A DNA stretch of 64,000 nt from Teichococcus coralli (GTDB lineage Bacteria; Pseudomonadota; Alphaproteobacteria; Acetobacterales; Acetobacteraceae), in the NCBI RefSeq assembly GCF_009829925.1, contig NZ_SNVJ01000004.1:186001-250000 (forward strand), in the 5' to 3' direction. The notes beneath the pieces are model-generated. The model saw nothing but the letters and a program-made list of their open reading frames with translations, ran no database searches and was not told the DNA's origin. The translations under genes were made by a program, and so were the position numbers. Below are positions 54,054 through 61,882 of the stretch, in pieces (within the stretch, counting starts at the first letter, position 1; each line of letters starts with the position of its first letter).

Positions 54054-55286
54054 TCAGGTGCCGAGCACCGCCTTCAGCTCCTTCACCGCCGCCTTCTTCG
54101 GGAAGACGGTGACCAGCTCGCCGCCCTGCCACTGCATCAGGAAGGGATCGGCCCGCTGGTTCTGGCCGGCCTCATTGAACTTGGCGCCCCAGCCGGTGGC
54201 GGTGCTGCCGGCCGGCTTGTCCACCGCCAGGACGGCGGTGCGGATGGCGGCGGCGCTGAGGTCCTTCGCCGCCTCCATGGCGTCGAGGAAGACGAGGCCG
54301 CCCATGTAGTTCGCCAGGCTATGGCCCGAGCGCGGCGCGGTGCCGTACTTTGCCTGGTATTTCTTCAGGAAGTCCGGCATGCCCGGCGCCGCTTCCGGGT
54401 TGGTCTGGTACTGCGTGAAGTCGACGTCGAGCGCGCCCTCCATGGTCTCGGCGCCGATCGCCTGCATGGTGTCGCGCAGCGAGTAGCCGCCGCCGGCGCC
54501 GATCGCCGCCTTGGGCTTGTAGCCCTGCTCGCGCATCTGCCGGAAGAACAGCACCGTGTCGTTCTGGTAGGAGGTCTGAAGCACGACGTCCACCCCCGCC
54601 GACTTCAGGCGGAGCACAACCGGCGTCAGGTCCACCGATTTCGCGGAATAGGGCAGCGTCTCGACCAGGTTCAGCCCGATCTCCTGGATGCGCTTCTTCT
54701 GGTAGCCGGCGACGGTCTGCCCGTAGAGCGAATCCTCGTGGATGATGCCGAGCTTCAGGCTCTTGGGATCGGCGTTGAAGGCGGGGGCGATGGCGTCGTG
54801 CACCGCGTCCACCATGGCGGCGGCGAAGCTCGCCGCCGTCGGGTTGGTGCGGAAGATGTACTTGAAGCCGCGCTCGGTGATCGGGTCGGAGATCGCGCCC
54901 AACTCGAAATAGGGGATCTGCGCCAGCTCCGTCACCTGCGAGGCGGCGAGGCAGAGCGAGGAGGAATAGGTGCCGAAGACGCAGGTGACGCGCTCGACCG
55001 AGGTGAGGCGCCGCGCCTCGCCGACAGCCTGGTTGGGGTCCACCGCGTCGCCGCGCACGATCTGCAGCTTGCGGCCCTTCACGCCGCCGGCGGCGTTGCG
55101 CTCCTCGATGGCGATCTCGAGGCCGCGGAAGCTCTCGTCGCCCAGCAGCGCGAGGCCGCCGGAGAAGGGGTAGAGCGCGCCGACCTTGATCGGGCCGGAC
55201 TGCGCCAGGCTGCGGGAGATGCCAAAGGGGGTTGCCGCCAGGGCGATGCCGCTGGCCAGCGCGCCACGCCGGGTGATGCCCGTCAT
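54054..55286 (-). CDS. ABC transporter substrate-binding protein, LivJ/amide-binding type
   Basis: A 410-residue periplasmic binding protein. A twin-arginine signal, TRRGALASGIALAATPFGI, precedes IKVGALYPFSGGLALLGDESFRGLEIAIEE. DAVDPNQAVGEARRL, GTYSSSLCLAASQVTE and the ligand cleft residues follow in the type I fold. It delivers a small molecule to the permeases downstream. AGGAGGA lies just before two ATG codons (55289 and 55286); the second has better spacing. It leads the operon that ends with the AroE-like and GMC enzymes. The ligand cannot be named. Confidence 0.9.
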   Translation of the reverse strand: MTGITRRGALASGIALAATPFGISRSLAQSGPIKVGALYPFSGGLALLGDESFRGLEIAIEERNAAGGVKGRKLQIVRGDAVDPNQAVGEARRLTSVERVTCVFGTYSSSLCLAASQVTELAQIPYFELGAISDPITERGFKYIFRTNPTAASFAAAMVDAVHDAIAPAFNADPKSLKLGIIHEDSLYGQTVAGYQKKRIQEIGLNLVETLPYSAKSVDLTPVVLRLKSAGVDVVLQTSYQNDTVLFFRQMREQGYKPKAAIGAGGGYSLRDTMQAIGAETMEGALDVDFTQYQTNPEAAPGMPDFLKKYQAKYGTAPRSGHSLANYMGGLVFLDAMEAAKDLSAAAIRTAVLAVDKPAGSTATGWGAKFNEAGQNQRADPFLMQWQGGELVTVFPKKAAVKELKAVLGT

Positions 55287-55522
55287 CATTCCTCCTCGCG
55301 CCCCATTGGCGGGGCGTTGCTTGCTTTCGTGGACATGCGACGTCCGCTCCGGATGAAGCGGCGTCATTGCGGCAAGAATGCAGGCAACCAAGTTGCCTGA
55401 CAAGTCCATCCTCGCTAGGAATCCGGCAAGGCGCCGTCACGCCGCGCCGCGCCATGAGGAAGACGCCCGATGCCTGCAAGCCACCGCCACAAACGCCTCG
55501 CCCTTCTCCAGGAGGGATGCCG

Positions 55523-56293
55523 ATGAGCAGCCATGCCGGACGGGTGGCCGTCGTCACCGGCGCCGGGCGCGGGATCGGCCGCGCCATCGCCGATGCGCTG
55601 GCCGCGGCGGGTGCGGCCACCGCCTATCTCGACACCGAGGCCGCCCTCGCCGAGGCCGCCGCCGCCGCCGCGCAGGAACGCGGCCTGACGGCCATGGCGC
55701 GCGCTGTGGACGTTGCCGACGAGGCGGCGGTTGGCGCCGCCTTCGCCGCCGTCGCCGCCGCCTTCGGCCCGGTGGACGTGCTGGTGAACAATGCCGGCAT
55801 CTCGCCCAAGAGCGGCGCCGATGGCCGCCGGGCCGAGGCCCGCGCCGTGAGCCTCGGCGAGTGGCAACGCGTGCTGGACGTCAACCTGACCGGCGCCTTC
55901 CTCTGCACCCGCGCCGTGTTGCCGGGCATGCAGACGCTGGGACGCGGGCAGATCGTCAACATGGCCTCGGTGGCGGGGCGCACCTACTGCGACATCGTGG
56001 CCGTGCACTACGCCGCCACCAAGGCGGCGCTGATCGGCATGACCAAGCACCTGGCGGGCGAGCAGGGGCCCTACGGCATCTCCGTCAACGCCATCGCGCC
56101 CGGCCGGATCGACACGCCGCTGATGCGCGGCTCGGCGCCGGAGGCCAATGAGGCGGCGCGCCTCGCCACGCCGCTGCGCCGGCTCGGCACCCCGGAGGAT
56201 GTGGCGGCGGCCTGCCTCTTCCTCACCTCCCCGGCCGGCGCCTTCGTCACCGGCCAGGTCTGCGACGTGGCGGGCGGATGGCTGCTGACCTGA
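55523..56293 (+). CDS. Short-chain dehydrogenase/reductase
   Basis: A 256-residue classical SDR. It has the cofactor motif TGAGRGIGRAI near residue 14, NNAG near residue 91, catalytic Ser in NMASVAG, and the YAATK active-site Tyr and Lys. AIAPGRIDTPLM and the end VAGGWLLT are typical. It likely oxidises a secondary alcohol with NAD(P). ATG 55523 was chosen for its distance to AGGAGGG (7 bases). It overlaps the GntR gene downstream by 16 bases. Placed divergent from the binding-protein operon, it may act in the same pathway. Confidence 0.9.
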   Translation: MSSHAGRVAVVTGAGRGIGRAIADALAAAGAATAYLDTEAALAEAAAAAAQERGLTAMARAVDVADEAAVGAAFAAVAAAFGPVDVLVNNAGISPKSGADGRRAEARAVSLGEWQRVLDVNLTGAFLCTRAVLPGMQTLGRGQIVNMASVAGRTYCDIVAVHYAATKAALIGMTKHLAGEQGPYGISVNAIAPGRIDTPLMRGSAPEANEAARLATPLRRLGTPEDVAAACLFLTSPAGAFVTGQVCDVAGGWLLT

Positions 56294-57072
56294 GCAACGC
56301 CCGCGGCGCCGCGGCGCGGCAGCGGGGCGCGCGGGAGGGGGACGCCCCCGGCCTGCTCGACCGCGCCCCCTCGCTCGCCGCCACCCTGGCGCAGCGCCTG
56401 CGCGAGGAGATCCTCTCCGGACGCTTCGCCATCGGCGACAAGCTGCCCACCGAGCAGAGCATGGCGGCCAGCTACGGCGTCAGCCGGCCGATCGTGCGTG
56501 AAGCCATCGGGCGCCTGAAGCACGATGGCCTGGTCACCACCCGCCAGGGCGCCGGCGCCTTCGTCGCCGAGCGGCGGGAGGTCGCCAGCTTCCGCCTCGA
56601 CGTCACCGACTTCGGCAATGCGGAGGAGATCCGCAACATCGTCGAGCTGCTGATGGCGGTGGAGGCGGCCGCCACCGGCCATGCCGCCACCCGCCGCAGC
56701 GCTGCCGAGCTGGCCGCCATCAGGCGCAGCCTGCAGGCGATGCAGGCCGCCATCGACCGCGGCGAGCCGGGCGTGGACGAGGACGTGGCCTTCCACCGCG
56801 CCATTGTCGAGGCCAGCGGCAATCCCTTCTTCCGCGACCTTTCGGAGTTCCTCGACCGCCGTGTGCGCGCCTTCATCCGCGCCGCCCGCGCCAACACCGC
56901 GCGCCGGCACGGGCTGACGCAGGTGGTGCAGCGCGAGCATGAGGCGATCTTCGAGGCGGTTGCGGCGGGCGATGCGGTCGCCGCGCGCAAGGCGGCGGAG
57001 AACCATCTGGTGCAGGCGGCGGAACGGCTGGCCATCTATCTTTCCGGCAGCGAGGAAAGGCCGGGGGAATGA
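56278..57072 (+). CDS. FadR-type GntR family regulator
   Basis: A 264-residue regulator. The wHTH at about residues 35-100 has LREEILSGRFAIGDKLPTEQSMAASYGVSRPIVREAI (split) then LVTTRQGAGAFV. The FCD domain carries EIRNIVELLMAVEAAATGHAA and VAFHRAIVEASGNPFFRDLSEFL with metal-ligand His and Asp residues. It probably controls the neighbouring SDRs or the transporter operon. The last residues PGE and the TGA stop lie within dispersed repeat copy D, the same ending as the phosphoribosyltransferase. Confidence 0.87.
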   Translation: MAADLSNARGAAARQRGAREGDAPGLLDRAPSLAATLAQRLREEILSGRFAIGDKLPTEQSMAASYGVSRPIVREAIGRLKHDGLVTTRQGAGAFVAERREVASFRLDVTDFGNAEEIRNIVELLMAVEAAATGHAATRRSAAELAAIRRSLQAMQAAIDRGEPGVDEDVAFHRAIVEASGNPFFRDLSEFLDRRVRAFIRAARANTARRHGLTQVVQREHEAIFEAVAAGDAVAARKAAENHLVQAAERLAIYLSGSEERPGE

Positions 57073-57180
57073 ATTCCCCCAGACCCGCTTCTTTTTTCTT
57101 TGAATTGCCCGTGCTGGCCTGGCGCACGGCGCCGGACCGACAAAAGAAAGATGGGGGTTCGGGGGAATTCTTTCCCCCGA
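57061..57180. repeat. Dispersed paired inverted repeat (copy D)
   Basis: The left arm GGGGGAATGAATTCCCCC (57063-57080) is followed by AGACCCGCTTCTTTTTTC. The right arm at about 57142-57179 has AAAAGAAAGATGGGGG then CGGGGGAATTC and TTCCCCCG, the inverted copy. It sits between the convergent GntR and SDR genes. The GntR stop codon (57070-57072) is inside the left palindrome. Confidence 0.85.
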
Positions 57181-57185
57181 CTTAT

Positions 57186-57950
57186 TCAGACGTATCCGTA
57201 GGCGGTCCAGCCGCCATCCACGCCCAGCACATGCCCGGTGATGAAGGCGCTGCGCGGCTCGCAGAGATAGAGCACCGCGTCGGCGATCTCCTCGGCCGTG
57301 CCGAGCCGGCCCTGCGGCGTGCGGCGCGTCAGCGCGGCCAGGTCCACCTTGCCGATGGCCGCCAGCTCCTCCAAAAGCGCCGTGCGGATATAGCCCGGCG
57401 CCACCGCGTTGACGCGGATGCCGAAGCCGGCCCACTCCACGGCGAGCGACTTCGTCATCATCACCACGGCGGCCTTGGAGGCGGTGTAGGCGATCCGGTT
57501 CGGCGCGGCGACGACGCCGTACATCGACGCCATGTTGACGATGCAGCCGCTGCCCTGCGCCTGCATCCGCCGGCCGGCCTCGCGCGCGCACCAGAACACG
57601 CCGTCCAGGTTGATGCTCATGCCGCGGCGCCATTCCTCGTCCGTGACCTCCAGGGTGGGGCGGTTGGCGCTGATGCCGGCGTTGTTGATGAGGATGTCCA
57701 GCCGCCCGAGCCGTGCGTCCAGCGTGGCGAAGGCGCCGCGCACCGCGCCGGGATCGGCCACCGAGGCGATGACCGTCGTCGCCTGCGCGCCCTCGGCACG
57801 CAGCAGCGCGGCGGTTTCCTCCGCCGCGGCGGCATCGATGTCCCACACCGCGACATGCGCGCCAGCGCGGCCCAATGCGAGGCAACTGGCGCGGCCGATA
57901 CCCGCACCCCCGCCGGTGACAACCGCCGTGCGGTCCTTGAGAACAGCCAT
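57186..57950 (-). CDS. Short-chain dehydrogenase/reductase
   Basis: A 254-residue classical SDR. It has TGGGAGIGRASCLALG, INNAGISANRPTL, catalytic SMYGVVAAP and YTASKAAVVMMTKSLAVEW, then NAVAPGYIRTAL. The end GHVLGVDGGWTAYGYV is typical of FabG-like enzymes. It has ATG 57950 with upstream GAGGG; 57956 is another start. It follows another SDR by 11 bases, so the two minus-strand SDRs and the regulator at 59.3 kb form one operon. The substrate is unknown. Confidence 0.9.
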   Translation of the reverse strand: MAVLKDRTAVVTGGGAGIGRASCLALGRAGAHVAVWDIDAAAAEETAALLRAEGAQATTVIASVADPGAVRGAFATLDARLGRLDILINNAGISANRPTLEVTDEEWRRGMSINLDGVFWCAREAGRRMQAQGSGCIVNMASMYGVVAAPNRIAYTASKAAVVMMTKSLAVEWAGFGIRVNAVAPGYIRTALLEELAAIGKVDLAALTRRTPQGRLGTAEEIADAVLYLCEPRSAFITGHVLGVDGGWTAYGYV

Positions 57951-57961
57951 CTCCATCTCCC

Positions 57962-58702
57962 TCAGCCGGCCATGTAGAGGCCGCCGTTCACCTGCATTAC
58001 CTCGCCGGTGACGAAGCTGGCGGCGCCCGAGCACAGGAAGGCGATGACGGAGGCGACCTCTTCCGGCTGGCCGAGCCGCGCCAACGGCGTCTGCGCCAGG
58101 ATGGCCTCGCCGCGCGCCGCCATCAGCTCGTTGATCATGGGCGTGTCGATGATGCCGGGAGAGACGGCGTTCACCCGCGTGCGCGGCGCGAGCTCCAGCG
58201 CCAGGCTGCGCGTCAGGCCGAGCAGCGCGCTCTTGCTGGCGGAGTAGTGCGCGTGGCTGTGGCTGCCGCGATGCGCCGCCAGCGAGGCGAGCAGCACGAT
58301 GGCGGCCCTTTCGCGCAGCGCCGGCAGCACGGCGCGGCAGAGATGAAAGACGCCATCCAGGTTCACCGCCATCACCTGCCGCCAGGCGGCCTCATCCATC
58401 AGCTCGAAGCGGGTGCCGGGATAGATGCCGGCGGCGGGCACCAGGAAGTCCACCCCGCCGAAGCGCTCTTTCGCCAGGGCCACGGCGGCGGCGGCATCCG
58501 CGGGCTTCGTGGCGTCGTAGCGCAGGGTGGCGATGCGGTCGCCGCCGAGCTCCTTCGCCAGCGTTTCCATGGGCGCCTCCTGCAGGTCGGCGAGCACCAG
58601 CGCGGCGCCGGCGGCATGGAACAGCTTGGCGGCTTCGCGCGCGATGCCGCCGCCAGCGCCGGTCAGCAAGAGGCAGCGGCCGGTGAAGTCGGTGGTGAGC
58701 AT
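57962..58702 (-). CDS. Short-chain dehydrogenase/reductase, atypical
   Basis: A 246-residue SDR. The Gly motif is TGAGGGIAREAAKLF, with Ala for the third conserved residue group; NNAG is replaced by VPAAGIY. The active-site YSASKSALLGL is intact, and AVSPGIIDTPMI and EVMQVNGGLYMAG complete the fold. It probably uses NAD(H) on a sugar-like or hydroxyacid substrate. It is 20 bases from the GntR gene upstream and 11 from the next SDR. Confidence 0.88.
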   Translation of the reverse strand: MLTTDFTGRCLLLTGAGGGIAREAAKLFHAAGAALVLADLQEAPMETLAKELGGDRIATLRYDATKPADAAAAVALAKERFGGVDFLVPAAGIYPGTRFELMDEAAWRQVMAVNLDGVFHLCRAVLPALRERAAIVLLASLAAHRGSHSHAHYSASKSALLGLTRSLALELAPRTRVNAVSPGIIDTPMINELMAARGEAILAQTPLARLGQPEEVASVIAFLCSGAASFVTGEVMQVNGGLYMAG

Positions 58703-58722
58703 GATGTTTCCTCCGTCCTTGT

Positions 58723-59370
58723 TCAGAAGATGTCGGTCCGCGTCGCCAGCTCGCGGCGGGTGCGGCGGATATGCAGACGCAACAGCTCCTCCGCGCCGTG
58801 CCGGTCGCGGCGTTGGATCGCCTCCATCAGCAGGCGGTGCTCGTGATGCACGGCCCAGCGCCCCTCGGTGCCGATCAGCACGGTATAGGCGCGGCGATAC
58901 TGCTGCATGGTGTTCCAGAAGCGCTCGATCATCGCCATCAGCCGCGGCATGTTGGCGCGGCGGTAGCTGCGGAGATGAAATTCCCGATCCAGCCGCAGGA
59001 AGTCATCCACCTCGGGCGTCTGCTCGATGGCCTCCGCGAGCCCGGCCAGTTCGGCAATGTCTTCCTGCGTGAGGGCGCCGACGCTCTCGCCCAGCGCCAT
59101 CGGCTCAAGCCGCTCACGGATGCGGTAGATCTCGACGCATTCGGCGCGGTCCAGCCGCGCCACCCATGCGCCGCTGTGCGGCACCAGCGTCACCAGCCCC
59201 TCGGCCTCAAGCTGCCGCAGCGCCTCGCGCACGGGGATGCGGCTGGTGGCGAAGCGCGTCGCCACCTCCTCCTGCCGGATGCGGCTGCCGGGGGCGAGGT
59301 CGCCCGTCAGGATTGCCCGGCGGAGCGCCTCGGCGACCCGCCCGCTGCTCAGCGAATCCCCGCCATCCAT
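58723..59370 (-). CDS. GntR family regulator, FCD subfamily
   Basis: A 215-residue regulator. The wHTH at about residues 10-72 has AEALRRAILTGDLAPGSRIRQEEVATRF then SRIPVREALRQLEAEGLVTLVPHSGAWV. The FCD domain follows: YRIRERLEPMALGE, DREFHLRSYRRANMPRLMAMIERFW and HEHRLLMEAIQRRD, with metal His residues. It is first of the minus-strand SDR operon and divergent from the E1 gene. GATTG-GATA-CAATC-type dyads lie between the two. Confidence 0.88.
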   Translation of the reverse strand: MDGGDSLSSGRVAEALRRAILTGDLAPGSRIRQEEVATRFATSRIPVREALRQLEAEGLVTLVPHSGAWVARLDRAECVEIYRIRERLEPMALGESVGALTQEDIAELAGLAEAIEQTPEVDDFLRLDREFHLRSYRRANMPRLMAMIERFWNTMQQYRRAYTVLIGTEGRWAVHHEHRLLMEAIQRRDRHGAEELLRLHIRRTRRELATRTDIF

Positions 59371-59390
59371 GGTTCATCCTCTCGCCACTT

Positions 59391-59478
59391 GATTGGATAC
59401 AATTCAGCCGGAATCCGCCCGGCAGCTCCATAGTGCATGCGCTAGGATACCCTCCTTTGCTTGCGATTGGATACGATC
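59391..59478. promoter_or_regulatory. GntR operator cluster, GGATAC sites
   Basis: ATTG-GATA-CAAT, a 12-base dyad, lies at 59392-59403. GATTG-GATA-CGATC, a near dyad, lies at 59465-59478. GGATAC recurs a third time at 59445-59450 (GCTAGGATACC). ATTG-n4-CAAT agrees with known FCD-GntR boxes. They lie 22-110 bases upstream of the GntR start and 115-200 bases upstream of the E1 start, so they can control both. Confidence 0.55.
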
Positions 59479-59594
59479 CTCGCCAGAATGCCGGTCACGA
59501 GAAGGCTCGCCCCGGTATGCGCGGGCCAGGGAGAGATCCGTCATGCATCCAGCCGCGCCCCGCCAGCCATCCCGCGCCCGGTGCGGAGGCCATC

Positions 59595-61769
59595 ATGCCT
59601 GAGCTGCGAAGCCTCTCGCCCGCCCAGCCCTGGGTTGAGCTGCGGGCCACGGAAGCGGACTGGGACACCGTGCCCGCAGGGGAGCTCGACCGGCTGCTGA
59701 CCGGTCTGCACCTGATCCGCGCCTTCGAGGAGGAGGTGCTGCAACTGGCAGGCGAGGGGCTGGTGCATGGACCCGCGCATTCCTCGATCGGCCAGGAGGG
59801 CGGCGCGATGGGCGCCATCCTCCCCCTGCGCGGCAGCGATCAGGTGAACGGCTCGCATCGCGGCCACCACCACTTCCTGGCCAAGGCGTTGCTGCATGTT
59901 GCGGAGGCGCAGAAGCTCGCGCCCGGCGCCGCTTTCGACGGCGGCATCCACCGCACGCTGCATGGTGCCCTGGCGGAGATCATGGGGCTGACACCGGGCT
60001 TCTGCCGCGGGCGGGGCGGCTCCATGCACCTGCGCTGGCGCGAGGCCGGCGTGCTCGGCACCAATGCCATCGTCGGCGGCGGCGTGCCGCTGGCGGCCGG
60101 CGCCGCCTGGGCGCACAAGCGCGCCGGCACCGGCGATGTGGCCGTCAGCTTCTTCGGCGATGGCGCCACCAATATCGGCCCTGTGCTGGAGACGATGAAC
60201 CTCGCCGCCGCCTGGAAGCTGCCGCTGGTCTTCTTCATCGAGAACAACCGCTACGCCGTCGCCACGGCCGTGGAGGAAGTGACGGCGGAGCCGCGCCTCT
60301 CCGCGCGCGGCCTCGGCTTCGGCATCCCGGCCTGGCGGGTGGACGGCATGGACCCGGTGGCGGTCTCCCTGGCCATGCGGCAGGCGCTGGCGCGCGCCCG
60401 GGCGGGGGAGGGGCCGGCCATCATCGAGGCCGAGCTGTACCGCTATTTCCACCAGAACGGCCCGCTGCCCGGCAGCGCCTTCGGCTATCGCAGCAAGCAG
60501 GAGGAAACGGCCTGGCGCGCGCGCGACCCGCTCGACCGCGTGGCCGCCGAGATGCAGCGGCGCGGCCTGATCGGTGCCGAGGAGGTCGCCGCGCTCCGCC
60601 GGCGCGCGGTGGAAACGATGGCCGCCATCGCCGGCGAGATGACGGAGCGGCAGGGCAACCGCCGCGCCGTGCGGCCTTCGCTCTGGCCCTCGCCGGGCTT
60701 TCGCGACGTCGGCATCCGCGGCGACCTTTCCGAGCTGTCCGGCCTGCGGGTGCTGGAAGGCGACGGGCCGCGGGGCGGGACCACGGAGCAGAAGTTCGTT
60801 GACGTGGTCGCCGATGTGATGGGCCGCCGCATGGAGCGGGACCCGCGCATCGTGCTGATGGGCGAGGACATCCACCGCCTGAAGGGCGGCACCAACGGCG
60901 CCACGCGCGGCCTCGCCGACCGCTTCCCCGGCCGCGTGCTGGGCACGCCGATCAGTGAGGCGGGTTTCTGCGGCCTCGGCGGCGGCATCGCCATGGACGG
61001 GCGCTTCCGCCCCGTCGTCGAGTTCATGTATCCGGACTTCATGTGGGTCGCCGCCGATCAGGTCTTCAACCAGATCGGCAAGGCGCGCCACATGTTCGGC
61101 GGCGACATCGACATGCCCTTCGTGCTGCGCACCAAGGTGGCGATGGGCACCGGCTACGGCTCGCAGCATTCCATGGACCCGGCCGGCATCTTCGCCACCG
61201 CGCCGGGCTGGCGCATCGTGGCGCCCTCCAACCCGGTCGACTATGTCGGGCTGATGAACGCCGCGCTGGCCTGCAACGATCCGGTGCTGGTGATCGAGCA
61301 TGTGGACCTTTACCAGCGCAGCATGCCGGCGCCGGCGGAGGACCTCGACTACATCATTCCGCCCGGCCGCGCGGCGTTGCGGCGTGAGGGCAGGCGCGCC
61401 ACGGTCATCACCTATCTCTCGATGGTGCATCGTGCGCTGGAGGCGGCGGAGCAGCGTGGCGCCGACGTGGACGTCATTGACCTGCGCTGGCTCGACCGCG
61501 CCAGCCTGGACTGGGAGACCATCGCCGCCAGCGTGCGCAAGACCAACAACGTGCTGATCGTCGAGCAGGGCGCCCAGGGCACCGCCTACGGCACCTGGCT
61601 GGCCGACGAGATCCAGCGCCGCCTCTTCGACTGGCTCGACCAGCCGGTGCAGCGCGTCGCCGGCGGCGAGGCCTCGCCCAGCATCTCCAAGGTGCTGGAG
61701 CGCGCCGCCTTCGCCGGCACCGAGGAGGTCGCCGAGGCGCTCGGCCGGCTGCTGCTGCACGCGGCCTGA
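59595..61769 (+). CDS. 2-oxoacid dehydrogenase E1, alpha-beta fusion
   Basis: A 724-residue thiamine diphosphate enzyme. Residues about 30-345 are the E1 alpha half. It has HSSIGQEGGAMGAI, GHHHFLAKAL, RGRGGSMHL and the TPP motif GDGATNIG near residue 188 ending in ENN. Residues about 390-720 are the beta half (MGEDIHRLKGGTNGATRGL, PISEAGFCGLGGGIAMDGRFRPVVEFMY in pieces, EQGAQGTAYGTWLADEI). It oxidatively decarboxylates a 2-oxoacid, or acetoin-like compound. No E2 or E3 gene is in the window. ATG 59595 has only a weak upstream site. It lies divergent from the GntR gene, whose operators cover its promoter. Confidence 0.9.
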   Translation: MPELRSLSPAQPWVELRATEADWDTVPAGELDRLLTGLHLIRAFEEEVLQLAGEGLVHGPAHSSIGQEGGAMGAILPLRGSDQVNGSHRGHHHFLAKALLHVAEAQKLAPGAAFDGGIHRTLHGALAEIMGLTPGFCRGRGGSMHLRWREAGVLGTNAIVGGGVPLAAGAAWAHKRAGTGDVAVSFFGDGATNIGPVLETMNLAAAWKLPLVFFIENNRYAVATAVEEVTAEPRLSARGLGFGIPAWRVDGMDPVAVSLAMRQALARARAGEGPAIIEAELYRYFHQNGPLPGSAFGYRSKQEETAWRARDPLDRVAAEMQRRGLIGAEEVAALRRRAVETMAAIAGEMTERQGNRRAVRPSLWPSPGFRDVGIRGDLSELSGLRVLEGDGPRGGTTEQKFVDVVADVMGRRMERDPRIVLMGEDIHRLKGGTNGATRGLADRFPGRVLGTPISEAGFCGLGGGIAMDGRFRPVVEFMYPDFMWVAADQVFNQIGKARHMFGGDIDMPFVLRTKVAMGTGYGSQHSMDPAGIFATAPGWRIVAPSNPVDYVGLMNAALACNDPVLVIEHVDLYQRSMPAPAEDLDYIIPPGRAALRREGRRATVITYLSMVHRALEAAEQRGADVDVIDLRWLDRASLDWETIAASVRKTNNVLIVEQGAQGTAYGTWLADEIQRRLFDWLDQPVQRVAGGEASPSISKVLERAAFAGTEEVAEALGRLLLHAA

Positions 61770-61882
61770 AGGCGGCGGGGAGATGCGTCCCCCATGCCCC
61801 TTCTTCCTTGCTCAAGCCGCATGCCGCGCCCGCCCGTCACGGCCACGCGCAACGTGTGGCCGCCGGCGCGGTTGGGCACTCC

